A DNA stretch of 8,131 nucleotides from Ruminococcaceae bacterium UBA1244 (GTDB lineage Bacteria; Bacillota; Clostridia; Oscillospirales; Acutalibacteraceae). The position numbers were made by a program, and so were the translations under genes. The stretch lies in contig DBWG01000029.1 of NCBI GenBank assembly GCA_002308635.1, forward strand, positions 5,762-13,892, read 5' to 3'. This document shows, in pieces, positions 4,752 to 8,131 of the stretch (the first letter of the stretch is position 1; each line of letters starts with the position of its first letter). The notes below the pieces were generated by a model. The model saw only the letters and a program-made list of their open reading frames with translations, was not told the origin of the DNA and did not search any database.

Positions 4752-5589
4752 TAACCTCTCAAAGATAGGCGATTATCTTGAATATCCGTTTGTAAGGTAT
4801 GCGCTTATCGTAGTTGTGCTTGTTGCGCTGTGTGCGTCGCTTTTGGGAGTGACGCTTGTGCTGAAAAGATTCTCGTTCATCGGAGACGGCTTGTCCCATG
4901 TCGGGTTCGGCGCAATGGCGATAGCGAGCGTTGCGAATGTCACAAATCAGATGATAATAATAATGCCTGTGACCATAATCAGTGCGGTACTGCTTTTGAG
5001 GACGGGTCAGAACACAAAGATAAAGGGCGATGCTGCCATCGCAATGATATCAGTCGGTGCGCTTGCCTTCGGATATCTGCTTATGAATATATTCCCGCCG
5101 TCAGCAAATCTCACGGGTGACGTGTGCAGTACGCTTTTCGGACCGACCTCGCTGATAACTCTGACGATGGACGATGTTATACTTTGTTCGGTGATATCTG
5201 CAATAGTAGTTATCGTGTTCCTGTTCTTTTACAGGAAGATATTTGCGGTCACGTTTGACGAAAACTTTGCGGCGGCTGTTGGTACGAGGACAAAGGCATA
5301 CAACCTTCTTCTTGCGGTGATAATAGCGGTAGTTATCGTCATGGGAATGACGCTCGTTGGTTCGCTGATGATATCGGCACTTGTGATATTTCCGGCGCTT
5401 TCGTCAATGAGACTGTTCAAGAGCTTCCGTTCCGTAACGATATTCTCTGTCATACTTTCGGTATGCTGTGCCGTTATCGGAGTGTTTATCGCCATAATGG
5501 TCGGAAGGATACCGATAGGCGCTACGATAGTTGCTGTTGATGTTGCGGCTTTCATATTCTGCTGGATAATCGGATTGATAAAAAAATAA
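4744..5589 (+). CDS. znuB: Metal ABC transporter permease (ABC-3/ZnuB family)
   Basis: This 281-residue integral membrane protein forms the metal channel with the ATPase. Eight or so hydrophobic segments are visible, for example about 17-40, 69-86, 98-116, 143-164, 186-204, 205-222, 231-253 and 258-279. Family hallmarks are VLKRFSFIGDGLSHVGFGA (38-56) near the N-terminus and the VGSLMISALVIFPALSS region (205-221). I chose ATG 4744, whose start gives the usual family N-terminus and overlaps the ATPase stop by eight bases, with GAGAGGGGG at 4724-4732 as ribosome-binding site. ATG 4723 would add seven residues and has GAGGGA just upstream, so it remains possible. A terminator follows immediately, closing the operon. 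Confidence 0.93.
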   Translation: MFDNLSKIGDYLEYPFVRYALIVVVLVALCASLLGVTLVLKRFSFIGDGLSHVGFGAMAIASVANVTNQMIIIMPVTIISAVLLLRTGQNTKIKGDAAIAMISVGALAFGYLLMNIFPPSANLTGDVCSTLFGPTSLITLTMDDVILCSVISAIVVIVFLFFYRKIFAVTFDENFAAAVGTRTKAYNLLLAVIIAVVIVMGMTLVGSLMISALVIFPALSSMRLFKSFRSVTIFSVILSVCCAVIGVFIAIMVGRIPIGATIVAVDVAAFIFCWIIGLIKK

Positions 5590-5594
5590 ACAAA

Positions 5595-5636
5595 GGCTCA
5601 TTCCTTACATAAGCGAAGGAATGAGCCAGTTTTTTT
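5595..5636. terminator. Intrinsic terminator shared by convergent permease and citrate synthase genes
   Basis: A perfect 12-bp stem, GGCTCATTCCTT (5595-5606) with AAGGAATGAGCC (5616-5627), has a nine-base loop and is followed by seven T (5630-5636). It starts five bases after the permease stop. The T-tract overlaps the minus-strand stop of citrate synthase (5635-5637). On the minus strand the stem is followed by TTTGTTTATTTTTT, so it probably also terminates that transcript. Confidence 0.93.
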
Positions 5637-6999
5637 ATCTGTCTGCAATGTCTGTATATTTTACTCTGCCGTGTACGTTTAAATATGCGGGACGGATTAT
5701 CTTTCCGGAGTTTACGAGTTCCTCCATACGGTGAGCCGACCATCCGGCTATTCTTGCAATGGCGAAAATAGGTGTAAAGAGCTTCTGCGGGAGATCGAGC
5801 ATACTGTAGACAAATCCGCTGTAGAAGTCTACATTTGCGCTGACACCCTTATATATGCGGCGCTCCTTTGCAATTACCTCAGGAGCAAGCTTTTCGACCA
5901 TAGAATACAGTGCGAATTCCTTGTGTCTGCCCTTTTCTTCGGCAAGCTTTTCAACGAAGCCCTTGAAAACTCTTGCTCTCGGGTCAGATATGGAATAGAC
6001 AGCGTGTCCCATGCCGTAAATAAGCCCCGATCTGTCAAATGCCTCTCCGTGGAGAAGCTTTGTCAGGTAGTCACGCACTGCGTCCTCGTCCTTGAAATCG
6101 GTGATATTCTTTTCCATATCCTCAAACATCTTTACGACCTTGATGTTTGCGCCGCCGTGCTTGGGGCCTTTAAGCGAACCGAGTGCAGCGGCAATAGCGG
6201 AATACGTGTCCGTGCCAGATGAAGTTACAACGTGAGTTGTAAATGTGGAATTGTTTCCGCCGCCGTGTTCCGCATGAAGAACAAGCGACATATCAAGCAG
6301 CTTAGCTTCAAGCTTTGTGTATTTTGAATCGGGACGAAGCATATAGAGAATATTTTCCGCAGTGGAAAGATCAGGCTGCGGAGAATGTATGATAAGGCTC
6401 TTGTTTCTGCGGTAGTGGTTGTATGCCTGATAGCTGTATACGGAAATAACAGGGAAAAGCGCAATGAGCTGGAGACACTGGCGCAGAACATTCGGAAGTG
6501 AAGTATCGTCTGCATTGTGGTCGTAGGAATAGAGCGTCAGAACGCTTCTTGCGAGTGCGTTCATCATGTCGCTCGAAGGTGCTTTCAGAATTACGTCTCT
6601 TGTAAAATAGTGAGGAAGGTTGCGGTAGGTCGCAAGAAGGCGGTTTATCTGTTCAAACTGTTCCTGTGTGGGCAGGCTGCCGAACATAAGGAGATATACC
6701 ACCTCTTCAAAGCCGAATCTGTCATCGCTTATGAAGCCCTTTACTATATCTTCAACGTCAACGCCTCTGTAATAAAGCTTTCCGTCGCAGGGAGTCGTCA
6801 CGCCGTTCACTGTCTTTGAGGAGCATATTTCGGATATTTCAGTAAGACCTGCAAGAACGCCCTTTCCGTTTATATCACGCAGTCCTCGTTTTACATCATA
6901 TTTTGTATAAAGATCTTTTTCTATCTTTCCGTGGATCTCGCATAATTTGCTCAGATCTTCAAGCTCGTGAGTTATGCGGAAGATATCTTCGTTTGCCAT
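5635..6999 (-). CDS. gltA: Citrate synthase (citrate/2-methylcitrate synthase family)
   Basis: This cytoplasmic enzyme condenses acetyl-CoA and oxaloacetate to citrate. In anaerobic Clostridia it usually feeds glutamate synthesis rather than a full TCA cycle. The protein has 454 residues. Active-site motifs are present in order: HAEHGGGNNST (242-252, H245), GPKHGGAN (278-285, H281), GMGHAVY (329-335) and DPRARV (339-344, D339); the C-terminal lobe ends ARIAGWSAHRMEE...RPAYLNVHG. It is longer than the roughly 370-residue Bacillus enzymes because of extra N-terminal residues and a larger middle segment (about 175-235), which I recall in other clostridial homologues. ATG 6999 is chosen for its GGAG site nine bases upstream; 7029 is an in-frame alternative that puts this site inside the gene. 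2-Methylcitrate activity cannot be excluded. Confidence 0.96.
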   Translation of the reverse strand: MANEDIFRITHELEDLSKLCEIHGKIEKDLYTKYDVKRGLRDINGKGVLAGLTEISEICSSKTVNGVTTPCDGKLYYRGVDVEDIVKGFISDDRFGFEEVVYLLMFGSLPTQEQFEQINRLLATYRNLPHYFTRDVILKAPSSDMMNALARSVLTLYSYDHNADDTSLPNVLRQCLQLIALFPVISVYSYQAYNHYRRNKSLIIHSPQPDLSTAENILYMLRPDSKYTKLEAKLLDMSLVLHAEHGGGNNSTFTTHVVTSSGTDTYSAIAAALGSLKGPKHGGANIKVVKMFEDMEKNITDFKDEDAVRDYLTKLLHGEAFDRSGLIYGMGHAVYSISDPRARVFKGFVEKLAEEKGRHKEFALYSMVEKLAPEVIAKERRIYKGVSANVDFYSGFVYSMLDLPQKLFTPIFAIARIAGWSAHRMEELVNSGKIIRPAYLNVHGRVKYTDIADR

Positions 7000-7038
7000 T
7001 GGTATCATCTCCATTATTTGAATTTGCATCAGGTTCTT

Positions 7039-7044
7039 ATTATA
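7039..7044 (-). promoter_or_regulatory. Extended -10 promoter of citrate synthase
   Basis: On the minus strand TATAAT is preceded by TGA (TGATATAAT), a perfect extended -10. No good -35 is found at 17 bases (ATGTAC), so the promoter relies on the extended -10. Transcription should start near 7032, leaving about 32 bases before ATG 6999. The radical SAM gene upstream ends at 7100 without a visible terminator, so some read-through into citrate synthase is possible. Confidence 0.65.
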
Positions 7045-7099
7045 TCATCAAAAAGACTATTGTACATCAAATTGTTATAACTGTTTTGTAAATTTTCTT

Positions 7100-8041
7100 T
7101 TAATGAACTATAGCACAGCATCCCTGAAAAATATTTTTTTCTTTAAGCCGGTGGTTTATCGCATTTATGACATGGCGCTTGTCGCCGCTCCATTTTGGTG
7201 CAATGAGTTTTGTTTTGTCGCCGTCGCCGGTCAGTCTGTGTATCACTATATTCTGCGGCAGAACCGAGATAATATCACACACGATGTCTATGTATTCATC
7301 TTCGCTGAGAGCGTCAAATCCGCCGTTCATATAAAGTTCTGCGAGCTTTGTATTTTTTAGTATGTGCAGGAGCTGAATTTTTATCCCGTCAGCGCCGCAG
7401 CTTCCGACATACCGTGCCGTTGCGAGCATATCATCCCTGTTTTCGTGAGGAAGTCCGATGATCGTATGAACGATGACTTCTGCGCCTATGTTTTTCAGTT
7501 CCCTTACTGCACGGTCAAAGCACGGGAGTTCATAGCCCCTGTTTATGAATTTTGCGGTGTTTTCGTTTGCGGTCTGAAGTCCCAGTTCCACCCAGAGAGG
7601 TTTTTCTTTTGCAAGGCTTTCGAGGAGTTTCAGCTTGTCGTCTTCAAGGCAGTCAGGTCTTGTTGCGATAGACAGAACTGCGATATCCTCTCTCGATACA
7701 ATGGGTCTGAAAAGCCTTTCAAGGTATTCTGCCGGAGCGTATGTGTTTGTAAAAGCCTGAAAATAGGCTATATATCTGTTTCCGGAGAATTTGTTTTTTA
7801 CAGCGGCTTTTGCGGTCTCTATCTGTTCGCCGATCGGAAGCCGGCAGTCGGGAGTAAAGTCACCCGAACCGCCTTCACTGCAAAAGATACATCCGCCGTA
7901 TGAAAGAGTACCGTCCCTGTTCGGACAGGACATACCGCCGTCAAGTGAAAGCTTATAAAGCTTTTCGCCGAATATCTGTTTCAGACGGCAGTCAAGTGAA
8001 TAATATCTTCTGCCGTTCCAGAGCATGGTTTTTTCTTCCAT
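7100..8041 (-). CDS. Radical SAM protein, TIGR01212 family (YhcC/YtqA-like)
   Basis: This 313-residue radical SAM protein should bind a 4Fe-4S cluster and cleave S-adenosylmethionine. Instead of the usual CxxxCxxC it has the spaced form typical of TIGR01212: CPNRDGTLSYGGCIFC, with C39, C51 and C54. Other family segments are AYFQAFTNTYAP (91-102), ATRPDCL (126-132), ELGLQTANENT (152-162), HTIIGLPHE (192-200) and IKIQLLHILKNTKLA (220-234). Length is normal. The substrate of this conserved family is not established as far as I know. ATG 8041 is taken as start, with a weak TTTAGG about nine bases upstream; ATG 8026 is an alternative. It is on the same strand as citrate synthase, 100 bases upstream, but that gene has its own promoter. 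Confidence 0.93.
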   Translation of the reverse strand: MEEKTMLWNGRRYYSLDCRLKQIFGEKLYKLSLDGGMSCPNRDGTLSYGGCIFCSEGGSGDFTPDCRLPIGEQIETAKAAVKNKFSGNRYIAYFQAFTNTYAPAEYLERLFRPIVSREDIAVLSIATRPDCLEDDKLKLLESLAKEKPLWVELGLQTANENTAKFINRGYELPCFDRAVRELKNIGAEVIVHTIIGLPHENRDDMLATARYVGSCGADGIKIQLLHILKNTKLAELYMNGGFDALSEDEYIDIVCDIISVLPQNIVIHRLTGDGDKTKLIAPKWSGDKRHVINAINHRLKEKNIFQGCCAIVH

Positions 8042-8060
8042 TTTTATTTACCTAAAAGTA

Positions 8061-8087
8061 AAGGAGGAAACCAAAAGCTCCCTCCTT
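8061..8087 (-). terminator. Possible terminator of an upstream minus-strand gene
   Basis: AAGGAGG (8061-8067) and CCTCCTT (8081-8087) form a 7-bp stem with a 13-base loop. On the minus strand it is followed by TACTTTTAGG, a weak T-rich tail. It lies about 20 bases upstream of the radical SAM start, so it could end a transcript from outside the window or sit in that gene's leader. The remaining bases (8088-8131) show no gene. Confidence 0.4.
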
Positions 8088-8131
8088 CACGAAGACTTTG
8101 TTAAGTTTTGTTGTAACTATTCAGTCTCTAA

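Noticed and set aside
7364..7903. Plus-strand ORF of 179 codons opposite the radical SAM gene
   Set aside because: It is a shadow of the conserved minus-strand protein, with no domain of its own.

Overview
The window looks like chromosomal DNA from a low-to-mid GC member of the Clostridia, most likely a Ruminococcus-type (Oscillospiraceae) gut or rumen bacterium. This rests on protein style only: a clostridial IF-2, a small DUF6442-like membrane protein paired with an XRE regulator, a clostridial-type metal-binding lipoprotein, and a long Firmicutes citrate synthase. No search could be run, so the genus is an inference.

Layout from left to right. (1) 1-1740 is the 3' part of infB (translation initiation factor IF-2), running in from outside the window and followed by an intrinsic terminator. 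(2) 1741-2056 has no convincing gene. It holds an inverted-repeat element enclosing the infB terminator, a second hairpin, and a very strong bidirectional terminator-like hairpin. That hairpin is followed at once by a good ribosome-binding site and a 40-codon ORF that looks like an orphan gene start. (3) 2057-2580 on the minus strand is a two-gene cassette, a three-helix membrane protein followed by an XRE regulator with an ATGA overlap. Its consensus promoter carries TGTCAAG-type inverted repeats, probably the regulator's own operator. (4) 2605-3022 is a divergent regulatory region. It contains the cassette promoter, a perfect 7-1-7 Fur-family box, a strong extended -10 promoter pointing right, and an unusual leader of about 185 nt with two 39-bp direct repeats around a GC-rich core that can fold in more than one way. 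(5) 3023-5589 is a metal-uptake ABC operon (lipoprotein, ATPase, permease), closed by a strong terminator. (6) 5635-6999 (minus) is citrate synthase with its own promoter. (7) 7100-8041 (minus) is a TIGR01212-type radical SAM protein.

The metal operon is the best-understood unit. The lipoprotein captures a divalent metal (probably zinc) outside the cell, the permease moves it across the membrane, and the ATPase drives transport. The Fur-type box beside the promoter suggests metal-dependent repression. Citrate synthase and the radical SAM gene are housekeeping genes and are probably unrelated to it.

I see no clear new defence or mobile system. The most unusual structure is the duplicated, GC-rich leader of the metal operon at 2837-2985. 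Next are the autoregulated membrane-protein/XRE cassette and the orphan gene start at 2019, which marks a likely rearrangement junction.
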